A stretch of DNA of 64,000 bases, from contig CAJFCJ010000003.1 of assembly GCA_904063045.1 (NCBI GenBank), forward strand, positions 868,001 to 932,000, in the 5' to 3' direction. The notes below the pieces were generated by a model. That model was given only the letters and a program-made list of their open reading frames with translations, was not told the origin of the DNA and ran no database searches. Shown in pieces: positions 11,361 to 27,000 of the stretch. The stretch is from Dimorphilus gyrociliatus. Lineage: Eukaryota; Annelida; Polychaeta; Dinophilidae. The position numbers were made by a program, and so were the translations under genes. The first letter of the stretch is position 1; each line of letters starts with the position of its first letter.

Positions 11361-13887
11361 ATGGTCAAGAAGAAGGCTGCAGCGAAAAATGCTGTTCCAC
11401 TACCTCCTGTTGTTAATCAACAACCTATTATCGCTTCAAATACGCTTCCTATGGGCTTTGTACCCGTGCCTGCTCCACCAACTGAAGCATCGGAAGCTAA
11501 TATCGACTTGGGCGATGAGCATCTGCACGTAGCCAGAGCTGATGTGTTAAACGGACATGCCACACCCATTTATGCCGTACCCCAACCTATAATATTACCG
11601 CCTGGAGGAACTGTCAAATCAACTGCTGCTTCTGAACACATTCTGGCGAGACCTTCAGTTCCAGTTCAACCGACTCCCCCCGCTCATTCGGTAGTAGGAG
11701 TTCCAACGAATATTCAAATAGGAAAGCACCATCCTTTGGCTAAATGTCGAGTTCTCTATTTGGGTTCGGCTGTACCTTTAGAGACAACTAATGGACTAGA
11801 GGCTGTTCAGCAACCTCTAAGGGAAAGGTTAGTATCATCTCTTAATTATCATTTCTTATTTCTTTATTGTGAAATATAAGTGGTGACAGTCTCAGAGTTT
11901 TACAACATTCAATTAAAAGCTAGCTATTGGAAAAAAGGGAATTTACGAGTATTCTATATATATCTATATCTATATATATATACTGTATATATATATATAT
12001 ATAAACCAACCGAAATGAAGTCTATTATTAAAGACTAGATCGTAAAGGAAAGACATGAAATTATCAAAATTTTCTTTTATTCAATGACTAATGATTTAAG
12101 GCAGGGCTTCAAATATTTCCTATCTGAGACATCACAGTAACACTCTTCTTACTACGTCTTTCGATTCCTCGTAGATAGGTCTAAACATTTTAAAGATCGA
12201 ATTCAATGGCTTCCAGAATAGTTGAATGAACTTTAAAAGAAATTAAATCTTTACTATAGGTTTTAAATTATTGATTATAACTTCATTTACTTGTTGTTTC
12301 TATTATATTTTTAATATCTTTGTATGCAGATATCCTGTTGGTGAAGGTGAAATGAAGGGAATTGATACTTGGCTTACAGTATTTTCCAGTGGATTACTAA
12401 TGCAATTTGTCGAAGATAAATCAAATATTACATGGTTTCCGATCCCAACTCTACATGTATGTGCAGCTGTTAAGGCTGTTATAGTAGTTAATGGAGCGAC
12501 AGGAGAAAAACAAGCTAAATTTGTTTCTCTCGATTCGCAAGGTGTCAACACCGGACATCCACCTGTCTTTGCATCAATTATGAGAAGAATGAAGGGCATA
12601 AAAGTTTTAGAATGCCACGGTTTTATCACAAAATCCGATCAAGCAGCAATGTCTCTTGTTCAAGCGTGTACTCATGCTTATAGCCATAAAGAAGGCTGGA
12701 CAACTGAGCTACCTCCTTTAGATCTTATGATGAGACTAGATAACAATGGACCAGTTTCACCCAGATTTAATACAACCAGACTAATTAAGGCTGACGAGAT
12801 TGATAGCCGAAAGGAAAATCCTGAATTTTACGAACAACCACCAGAACATGGTTATTTCTATGCTAATGGTGATAAACTCATACGAAATTTCAATATATAC
12901 AATGGAGGAAAACCAACATATGATGACGACGACGATAACAGACATCGAAGACAGAGAAGTGTTTCACCAGTGAAACAGCGACATCACAATTATGATCCAA
13001 GATTTGTCAGTCCACCTCCAAGGTATACTTCTAAACCTAGGGAGGAATATCCCGAAGACCGGAGGAGACGTAGACATGCTCGGGATGACGGAAGAAGAGA
13101 TAATCGAAGAAGGAGAGATAAGTCAAGAGATGAATTGGAGCATGGAAGAAGTCATTCGAGAAATGCTCATTATAGAGACGATAGAGATCACAGAGATGAT
13201 AGAGATGATCGAACGGAGAATAGACGACGCAGAAATCATTCGAGAGACAGGCTCGATGATGTGTCTCCAGATAGGCAAGTGGAGAATACAACACGAAGGG
13301 AGCGAGAATACCCAAAAGAGCGAGATAATAGGAGATACCCCGATGAGAATAGGGATCGAAGAAGAATGGAATACTCTAGAGATCCTCCGGAAGACAAAAG
13401 AGGAAGGAACCAAAGGCAATTTGGAAATAATCGCTCTGATTCAAGAGAACGAAGACATCGTTCAAGAGATAGATTAGAAGATGAGAGAAATAGGTTTCAG
13501 AATATGACGGTTGATGATGGAAGACAAGCCGACCTTTATCAGTCTAGAGACAGAAGGAGAATACCGCCAAATAGACAGCAGGATAATGAAGTGGAAGATT
13601 ACTTGAATGAAGACTTAAATAGAAATGATAGAAGAAGGGAGGACGAGGATTATTATAACGTGGAAAATCAAAAGCGTCAAGAAGATGAAGACTATCTTTC
13701 ACCAACTAAAAGACAAGAGAAACATTTTGAAGCACCACGTCCTCCAACTCCTCCAGACAATGATATATTTCCAAAAGAAGACTATGACGATATTATAGAA
13801 CCAGCAATTCCACTAGCTGAGAGTGCAGATCAAGGTAGAACATTCGGGGATTTGGATTTGGAGACAACTCTTGGATATTTACCATAA
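11361..13887 (+). CDS. PTB/PID-domain protein with Arg/Asp-rich C-terminal region
   Basis: Two exons, 11361-11827 and 12330-13887, join in frame across a GTTAGT...TGCAG intron (split AGA codon) to give 674 residues. The first 130 residues are basic then Pro/Ala-rich (MVKKKAAAKN start). Residues about 130-290 look like a phosphotyrosine-binding/PID fold: a first strand CRVLYLGSAVPL, then LEAVQQPLRERYP, strands around TWLTVFSSGLLMQF and ITWFPIPTLHVCAAV, and a C-terminal helix near DQAAMSLVQACTHAYSH. The intron sits inside this domain. From about residue 320 the chain is a long low-complexity Arg/Asp/Glu region with RDDRDD, RRRR and RERR runs, like RD/RS tails of RNA-associated proteins. The tail ends acidic with a PPTPP motif. 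PTB domains bind NPxY-type peptides or lipids; the true ligand is unknown. I do not recognise the specific family member. A TTG codon upstream at 11319 is in frame but ATG at 11361 is the expected start. Confidence 0.8.
11955..12003. repeat. (TA)n tract in the PTB gene intron
   Basis: TA-rich run with a central TACTGTA, inside the single intron at 11828-12329. Confidence 0.8.
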
Positions 13888-14067
13888 AATCCAGAGCATA
13901 TCAATCTCTTTAACTTAATATTTAAGATCATTTTTCAAGAAAATCAAAAGGAAAACATGTAAAAAAAAGGATATTTCTTTCTTTTCTTTTTTTATAAAAT
14001 AATTATCAATCATTCTTAATTAACAAATTATTCATTCAGTATATTAGTAATATATTAGTAATATATA

Positions 14068-14099
<32 letters not shown>

Positions 14100-15236
14100 G
14101 TCATCCAGCTATCTGTGTTAATATTGTCTATTTATGTTTTAGTACGGATTTTACTTCCAAAATTTTAAATATAAAATATTTAAATGTATACAATATGTGT
14201 TTTATAGCAATTAGTAAAAGGTTAAAGAAACTACCGTAAGGGGGCGTTCAAGTATATCTAAGTTTTTATTAAATGGTATATTTTAAAATGAAGCTTAGTG
14301 ATAAAAGAAAATAAACTGGAATTAATTTCTTTTTTTTTATTGTAAAAACTTCTTATTCATTTAATTTTCTTAAGGGAACCGAATAATTTTAATTGAGGTA
14401 TTAAATTACAATACTTAACTGATTTCAGCCTAGATGGGCGTATTTTATTTCGATTAAACCAGAATTTTGACAAGAATACCTATAGCTGGTTTAAGAAATT
14501 TAATGTATCTATTTAATTAACACAGAAAGATAGATGGAGACAGAGGCAGATAGACAGGCAGATAAATAGAGAGAGAGAGAGAGAGAGAGAGAATATAGAA
14601 GGAAGGGTAGGGAAGATATAATCAAGGAAAATTAGAATAAGATGTAAAGGTGATCTTATCAAAAAATTTTAATCAACCACTCCTCTCTTAGTTAATATTT
14701 TACCTTAATTAATTTGATCTGTAATTGAGTGGATTATAATACAAAAGCTGTCTCTACTCATATCTAGTATAAGTATATTATAGCATGTTTCTAAAAAGTA
14801 TAGATTGTATAAATACTATGCTATTAGGGTAATAAATTTAATTAATTAGTACAATATAGCTTATTTATAGTGAATACAAACTGTTCTATGTTATTGAAAA
14901 GATAAAGAGAGAGAGAGAGAAGAGAGAGGAAAAGTGAATATACGTTCATACAGTGTAATTCTTGATATTGTTATTATGGAAATGCTTTAATAATTATTGT
15001 TATATATCTACTCAAATTAACTAAATTGAATAAAAAGGGAATACAAGAATAGAGCAATGTTAAAGATATGTCCTTCGTTTTTTATTGGGTAGCCTAATTG
15101 GAATTAATCGATTGCTTTGTTATATCGTTAATGTATTGATAGTTCAAACGTAGGTTTGCCTTTTTACCTTTCCTATTTGTCATTTATAATCATATATACA
15201 GTTTACTATACATGTATTAAAGACAAGCAAAAACTT
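13888..15236. other. Intergenic region
   Basis: Between the PTB gene stop and the C-terminus of the opposite-strand receptor. It holds a (TA)n tract with ATACAGTATAT at 14061-14098, a GATA/GACA then (GA)n tract at 14524-14592 and a second short GA tract at 14907-14930. I see no gene. Confidence 0.5.
14568..14592. repeat. (GA)n microsatellite
   Basis: GA run following a degenerate GACAGATA tract. Confidence 0.85.
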
Positions 15237-16100
15237 CTAATGAACTACTTTACTTGTTATGTAATATATAAAATACTTAAAAGAAAAATTACACAAGTAT
15301 AACAAACGTAAGGAGGCTAAAAGAATCTGTTTGTTCTCAAGGTCAATCCTTTTAAGTACATCCTCTCTTGTCAAGATAAAGTATGGTGTTGTCATAACTA
15401 TTTGGAAAGCTGCAATAGCAATGCTAACTCTTCCAATTAGCCTTTTATAATATCGGTACGACAGTTTGTCTTCATCACTAGATCTAATCCTCTTCTTACT
15501 GAACATTTGAACTATAAATATAACAATTAATAGTAATATGATTAAACAGGTTGGTATGTAGTTAATAATGATGAAATATATTCCTTTATGAATTGGACCT
15601 ATACAAATTCCATTCGAGAAATATATTTCATCAAGAATGTAGCAAGTAGAGGCTAACGAGAAGATATAGAGAAAAGGTAGATATAGGCATGTCTTGTACT
15701 GGGTCAACCATTTCTTTTCAATTCCAGGTAATCTTTTATAAATAAATTCAAATGTAATTAAAATTACCACGTGCCAAATTGAACATGTTGCAAAAACAAA
15801 TTGTAGATAATAGAGCGATTGGCAGAATACATCCGGTTTTAAGTATGTTTTTATATGATCTTTTGAAAATTTTATATTCAAATAAAACGGTAGATCGTAA
15901 ATTAGGCTAATAGTTAATGTTAATAAGTCTGTTGCAGCTAAACTGATGTAAAATTTCGAACTTGAAATTGAACTAAAAGTTGATGAAGCAAATTTGAGAA
16001 TTTGTTTGCTGTTGAGATAAATTCCACTTAAAAATAATAAGCATCCAGCAATCGTATGAAAAATCCTAAGAAAATCTATACATTTATTATTACAATCCAT
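15237..16100 (-). CDS. Seven-transmembrane receptor-like protein (divergent rhodopsin-class GPCR)
   Basis: A single uninterrupted frame of 287 codons from ATG at 16100. Seven hydrophobic stretches can be read. TM1 is around IAGCLLFLSGIYL. TM2 carries YISLAATDLLTLTISL, matching the L-x-x-x-D pattern with the conserved Asp of class A receptors. A Cys (VFCQSLYYLQF) lies before TM3 and a Cys (NGICIGP) lies in the second extracellular loop, the usual disulfide pair. TM5 is very hydrophobic (CLIILLLIVIFIVQMF), followed by a basic third loop (SKKRIRSSDEDK), TM6 (IAIAAFQIVMTTPYFIL) and TM7 (LCNFSFKYFIYYIT). DRY and NPxxY are not preserved in recognisable form, so it is divergent, in the style of invertebrate peptide receptors. 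It is intronless in a genome of intron-rich genes, which is typical of expanded receptor families or retrocopies. The ligand cannot be inferred. Confidence 0.65.
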   Translation of the reverse strand: MDCNNKCIDFLRIFHTIAGCLLFLSGIYLNSKQILKFASSTFSSISSSKFYISLAATDLLTLTISLIYDLPFYLNIKFSKDHIKTYLKPDVFCQSLYYLQFVFATCSIWHVVILITFEFIYKRLPGIEKKWLTQYKTCLYLPFLYIFSLASTCYILDEIYFSNGICIGPIHKGIYFIIINYIPTCLIILLLIVIFIVQMFSKKRIRSSDEDKLSYRYYKRLIGRVSIAIAAFQIVMTTPYFILTREDVLKRIDLENKQILLASLRLLYLCNFSFKYFIYYITSKVVH

Positions 16101-18794
16101 CTATTCGAGTGCAACAGATTCATTGGAGGTTTCGCTTTTTTTTGGGCATATATCAGTAATTATATCGTAATTTACAATTTCCTGTTTGTATTCTCCACCA
16201 GTCATTTCTAAAGTTTGGCCTATACTAGTCAATATAATGAAAAGAGAGACTCTATTGTAATTAGCAAAGAGCGATATCTCTCCTTCTTTGTCTCTGTTTC
16301 AATTTTTTTTTTGCAGTATAGTATTAATTTGCAGATAAGAAAGAAAGACAGACAGACAGACAGACAGAGAGCGAGAGATAGAGAGAGAAAGATCAAAGGA
16401 GAAAACCTATTAAATTCTTTAATAGATGGTGGAAATCAGTAAGTCTAAGGGTAGAATAGTAAAATATTAAGTATAATAGGCCTTCAAAGTTAATCTTTTT
16501 AGCTTAACTTGATTGTATTGTTACAGACTTTTTTTCTAATATAGGCTAAAAGTAAAAGTATATAGGCTGTATACGAAAGACAATACCAATGCATTGTTTA
16601 TCGTTCAATATTTGCCTGCAATATGCAGTATGATAACGGATGTAAATGCAGCAAAAAGTGAATTGAGACTATCGAAGAATCGCTTACCTGTTTTCTAAAG
16701 TGGCTCTCTTTTCTTTGTAAATGACAAATACAAAAGTCAAACTAAGCCTATGAAAATCCTATAAGAATTTTTTGAAAGTGCTTAAAATCCGATGAATTTA
16801 TAATTTAAAGTGGAAGGAGGAGGAAGGGTAAGGAATAAAGAGGAGCGTGGGTGGTAGGATGAAGAAGAAAAAGAAGTTTATTAAGCCTATATTGATATTT
16901 CAATTATACATTTCTGAAACATTTACTTAATATTTCTCAAGTATAAAAGACTTGAACACTTAAATAAAAAGTTGTCTATAAATTTTAATAGTCCTTGTAT
17001 AGAGTAACTAAATCTACTTGTTTTCTATTTCATTTGTAGACATTTTTTGGCAAAAAAATCAATAAACCAAACTATATCATGAACTATTGATTAATTCCTA
17101 CAATTATATCGATAATCAACATTTCTTAAAGATCGCCATCTAGCGGCGTCAAACACAATATCTCGTTAGTAACCACTAGACTAAGTCTGAGCATAGGTGT
17201 TGGACGAATATCTCTAAAGGTAAAAGAATATGTTTTTAAAGTATTTCCGTGTTTCGTTGCAAAATATTCTAAAAATAGGCAATGTTACAATGAAATCTAT
17301 AAAGTTGTCTTTAATGAGCTAAATCATAAATTAAATAGTTAAACAAGAGAATAAAAAAAGAAAATTTTGCAGCTTGGAGATAAGTTACTTAGCAACTGAG
17401 ACTGTGGCGCTCCAATATTATTTCTATGTAATATATTAATAGTTATGTAATAGAATGTAGTATATTTTGATATGTCAATTAATTAGATTAGATTGAAAAT
17501 GAAGGCATTCTTCAAATTATTTTCAATTAAGGTAAACTCAGAAGAATTGAAGTTTTTTTTTCTTATCAAACGTTCTTTTTTTTTTTTTCTGTTGGTAAAG
17601 AAAGATAACACATATAGCTAGCTAGCTACTATTACTATTAACTGACCGTTATAAAAGAGACCGCTTTTATCTAAAATATTCAAAAATTTTCAATCATAAG
17701 GTAATACTTTGTTATATATTCAAACAAACATATTATCATGGCATTATAGGGAAAGTGTATTGAACTATTTTAATTATCAATTTTAAATTATAGCTAACTT
17801 GTTAAATAGTATACTAGTTTTTATATCAGTTATTAATAATTTATATTTAAAAATTGACGGCGTCTAATTTGTATTTTACGTGCCAATTGAATAGAAAACA
17901 ATTTAATAATTTGCATAAAGTAACATGACAACAAATGAATGTTTTAATAGAGGTTGTAATATAATTCCAATTCTATAAATGGTATATTTTCGCAGTCTCC
18001 CTTATATTTTATCTTTTTATATAAAAGACAACGGCAATTTTAATGAATAATTGATTGGTTTACTGGACAAATTGTATATGTGTATATATATATATATATG
18101 TGTTTTTTTTTCTTTCTACACGATAAGATTAGACCTTTATTTATATTGGAAAGAAGGTTCTCATACTTCTCAAACTAGGCTTTAACTCTTTGTATGAATT
18201 AATATTTATACTAATTATGTTTATATATAAATTTACTGTATAAACTAATATAATTAAATTTCAAAAATGCATAGAAATACAAATTATAACGTATCTTTAC
18301 GTATGTAATCAATCATTTTAACGATCAGTAATACTTAAATTTTCAATGAGCCACAGTTTACGCTTGAATTTTCAGTTTCTTAGTATTCCTTTTATAGCTT
18401 GGCAACCATCAGAAAAGGTTTCTCCACTCTTTTAATTATTAATATTTTCGTTAACATAGATAAGCTTCCTATCTATTTTTATAGATATTAATGCAAGCTT
18501 TGCTAAAATGAGGTCATAGTTTTGTTAAGAAGATTAGAAATATTCAAGTTTTGTCTCAGTTCTTTTAGAAATTGAAAGAAAAAACGGAATGAATAAATCT
18601 AGATTTAATGTGTTTTTTATTACGTTGGCATTAGAAATAGATTAGCTTAGGAACTTTCAATTATATGAATCACTATATAAAGTTAAGAATTTTTAATGGT
18701 TCCTATGTAAACCTATAATGCGCAAACATCTCTTTGAATGCGTAATAAGTTTCACCTAGGCAACAGTTACTAAAGCGTCACTTTCATAGGAGGA
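16101..18794. other. Intergenic region
   Basis: About 2.7 kb upstream of both the receptor (divergent) and the tektin gene. Visible content: a (GACA)n/GAGA tract at 16344-16390, a T-run near 17568-17589, a CTCF-like motif at 17134-17147 and a short (TA)n tract near 18078-18100. I see no coding exon; the open frame beginning at 16215 is built on the purine repeat. Confidence 0.5.
17134..17147 (-). promoter_or_regulatory. CTCF-like motif
   Basis: The minus strand reads GCCGCTAGATGGCG, which fits the CTCF core CCRSYAGRKGGC at nearly every position. It stands out in AT-rich surroundings. Function is inferred from motif alone. Confidence 0.3.
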
Positions 18795-22926
<4,132 letters not shown>

Positions 22927-23232
22927 TCACTTCTTCTATGAGAGGAACAAAACAGAAAATATATATTAACAAAAAAATGAAAAATTGGGAGAGATGCTAC
23001 AGAATAGGAATGATTATATTATTTAAATATATTAAAAAACGTATAGATTATAAAGAGAAAATATCAAACTTATATTTATATAATAATGATAATAAAATAA
23101 TATATTTATCGTTTTTTTCATTCTTTTCCTTATTTTTCTGAAAATTTGCCTGCTGATCACCGACTTATGCTTGTACCAACTCAGTATTGACTATCACCAT
23201 TTTCTGTGTAATGTGGCATGTAAACGGTCAAT

Positions 23233-23238
23233 AATAAA
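23233..23238 (+). terminator. Poly(A) signal AATAAA for the tektin gene
   Basis: Canonical AATAAA about 300 bases after the tektin stop codon, followed by TG/T-rich sequence. Confidence 0.5.
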
Positions 23239-23338
23239 GTTGCTTTAACAAAAGAAGAAATATAATAATTACATATTAATTATTCATTTATGAATTGCTT
23301 TAAGTCTTAGTTATGACAGTTTTTATAGAGCACCATAT

Positions 23339-23378
<40 letters not shown>
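23339..23378. repeat. (TA)n microsatellite
   Basis: Pure TA run of about 20 units in intergenic sequence. Confidence 0.9.
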
Positions 23379-23383
<5 letters not shown>

Positions 23384-24063
23384 TTTACATTTATATGTAT
23401 TCGTCTTATAACATCAGTCAATAAACTTGTACTAAGCAGAAACTGCACCGGAAATTACATAATGCAGAAAAAATATTTCCACTTCTTTCATGAATAAATA
23501 AAGAGAGTATTATTTTTTTTATTCATTCATTCAATTCTATCGTACTTAATTTATTATAAGTAAACTCTAAAATGTTGATTTTACCTAACCGAGCCTTATT
23601 AAATCGGTATATAAACATAAACACTATATTTTGCAGACAAGCAGACAGACAGATAAATAGAGTGCCATTCCTCCTTTTTCTTGTTTAAAAACTCTTTATT
23701 TATTAATTAACGAAAAGAGAAAATGAAAAAAAAGAGCCTAAAAAGAGAATATGTTTACTTTTCGTTTAATATTTCTTCTTATATTTCTTATTTTATTATT
23801 TAGAGAACTATAAATAACAAACCCCTTACAAATAAAAACACCTTGTATAAAACTATAATTAATAAACAATTCAAAATATAGAAAGAATACTCATATTTGC
23901 CTATCGTTCAATAACTTTTATAATTTATATATACATAAATAAATATATATATGTATATATATATATATATATACAGTCATAGATACAGTAATCTAGTCGT
24001 TTTTGGTTTCTTTCAGTGGTTTTTAGCCATTTCTAAGTATTAATTTCATCAGTTTTTCTTTTT

Positions 24064-27000
24064 TTAGCTAGAGACGCATCGCGCAAAGTCATTTGCATCT
24101 TCAACACATATTTTTCCTGATGGACATACTTTGTACGAACATCTCTCTGCAACAACAAATGTATGTATTATTACTTCTTAATAGTTATTATCTAGGTTTC
24201 AAATTCTAAAAATTACCTTTATTTGTACACTGATCTGCAGGTATATTTTGGCAGCTGTTTCCATTCCACAACCAGGTAGAAGGACAGGAGTTTATTGTGT
24301 GAATCTGATTTGAGCACGAAACTGATTTAGAGCAATCTTGGTGTCTATAAAGTCCATCTGTTCTGTTTGAACAGAAAAAGCTCTCGGAGCAATTAGAACC
24401 CATCCAATCGTCACTACATTGGCAAGTAAACGAACCTTCAATATTAGTGCAATTATTAGCTGCATTTGAGCAAGCTTTCTCCCCTAACAACACACACTCG
24501 TTGACATCTATAATGTACATAGTGAAAAGTGAAAAACTCTTATATTTCTATGAAAATAAATAAACGATTTTAGTTTATTACCAGTTAAACATCTCGGCCC
24601 TGTCCAGCCCTCATTACAGTCACAGATGCAGTAATCTAATCGTAGAGATTTCTTATTCCCGTTACCACAAGTTAGATTATTGCATGTTTCGGCCTCAAGA
24701 TGACAATATTCACCATAATAATGGTTATCGCAGTGACACTTGACATAATTTCTTGTTTCTTCACAACGACCACCATTTTTACAAGTACTGGCATCACATC
24801 TGTCTGTGAAAGCCGAAAACAGTTGCGCAAGTTAAGCTATTATTTCACTACTTAAGATATATCAATTTGAAAAAACAAACCTAATGGCTTGCATTCTGTC
24901 AATGAAGAGTGAACACAATCCAGTTTATCTACATCAAAAGTTTGACCAACAAAACAATCCTCTATTTTATGAACTTCGCTTGTACAGTTTACAAACTTCG
25001 AACAATCAGTATGACGATAAATTCCATTAACTTCTTGATCGCAATACCAACTTTTCTCACAAACATCGCCTTTCCACGCTTCTGAACATTCACATTTAAA
25101 ACTTCCAAATGTATTATTGCATTTATTATCCATTCCACATGGATCTATTTCACCAGAGCATTCATCAATATCCTCTGAGCAAAATTGCCCTTTATATCCT
25201 TTAGAACACTGACATTTACATAACCCACTTGACGCTGGCAAAACCTCCGATAAACCATTTGAGCAGCTAAGAGTTGAACAATTCATAGCCTTATACTCAC
25301 AAAAAGAGCCATAATAAAGTGGATCACAAGAACAATTTGGTGATATTTCGGGACCATCAAAACACACTCCATTAGAGTTACAAGTAGACATAAGACATCT
25401 TTCTGTTAAAGTTATAAATAAAAAAATACAGATAATCAGTTAAATTTACGGCTGCCAACACATCACATCAAAATCATCATAAAATCAAAATACAATTACC
25501 TATTGGTTTACATTGTGTCAAGGATGAATGAACACATTCCAGTTTATCAACATCAAACGTTTGACCAATAACGCAATTCTCTATTTTATGAACACCGCTC
25601 GTACAGTTTACATATTTGGAGCATTCAGTATGGCGGTAGACACCATCGGTTTTGTTGTTGCAGTACCAACTTTTATCACAATTAACACCATTCCATGCTT
25701 CTGAACATTCACATTCAAAACTTCCAATTTTATTTGTACATTTATTGTCTGAACCACAAGGACTTGGTTTCTTTTCACATTCATTAATATCTTCTGTACA
25801 GAACTGACCGTTGTATCCTTGTATACATTGACATTTACAAAGATCTTCTGTTGAATCCACAACATCTTTCGTTCCGTGTGTACAATTCAGTGTTGAACAA
25901 TTCAATAGTTTATTTTCACAGTAGGTTCCGTAGAATCCATTGTAGCATGTGCACTTAGGAGGTGTCTCAATGCTATCGACACATTCCCCGTGAAAGCTAC
26001 ATGTTGAATTTTTGCATCTCTCTAATAAATAGACAAGTTATATAGCGATTATTTACATTGATATATTCTTTATATAGATAGTCGATAGATACAAACCAAT
26101 TGGTTCACATTGTGTCAAGGATGAATGAACACACTCCAGTTTATCAACATCAAACGTTTGACCAATAACGCAATTCTCTATTTTATGAACTCCGCTTGTA
26201 CAGTTTACATACTTGGAGCATTCAGTATGGCGATAGACACCATCGGTTTTGTTGTTACAGTACCAACTTTTATCACAACTAACACCATTCCAGTCTTCTG
26301 TACATTCACATTCAAAACTTCCAATTTTATTTGTACATTTATTGTCTGAACCACAAGGACTTGGTTTCTTTTCACATTCATCAATATCTTCTGTACAGAA
26401 CTGACCGTCGTATCCTTGTATACATTGACATTTACAAAGATCTTCTGTTGAATCCACAACATATTTCGTTCCGTGTGTGCAAATTAGAGTTGAACAATTC
26501 AACAGTTTATTCTCGCAGTAGGTTCCGTAGTATCCATTGTAGCATGTGCAATTAGGAGGTGTCTCAATGCTATCGACACATTCCCCGTGAAAGTTACATG
26601 TTGTATTTTTGCATCTCTCTAATAAATATGAAAGTTGTGGAGAAAAAAATTGTAATTATATAATTTTTAAATAAAAAGTAGATAGATACAAACCAATTGT
26701 TTCACATTGTGTCAATGATGAATGAACACACTCCAGTTTATCAACATCAAACGTTTGACCAATAACGCAATTCTCTATTTTATGAACTCCGCTTGTACAG
26801 TTTACATATTTGGAGCATTCAGTATGGCGATAGACACCATCGGTTTTGTTGTTACAGTACCAACTTTTATCACAACTAACACCATTCCAGTCTTCTGTAC
26901 ATTCACATTCAAAACTTCCAATTTTATTTGTACATTTATTGTCTGAACCACAAGGACTTGGTTTCTTTTCACATTCATCAATATCTTCTGTACAGAACTG

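Larger units (their letters stand above)
22927..24063. other. Intergenic region
   Basis: Between the stop codons of two convergent genes. It contains the tektin poly(A) signal AATAAA at 23233-23238, a long (TA)n tract at 23339-23378 and a second TA tract near 23943-23974. No gene seen. Confidence 0.6.
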
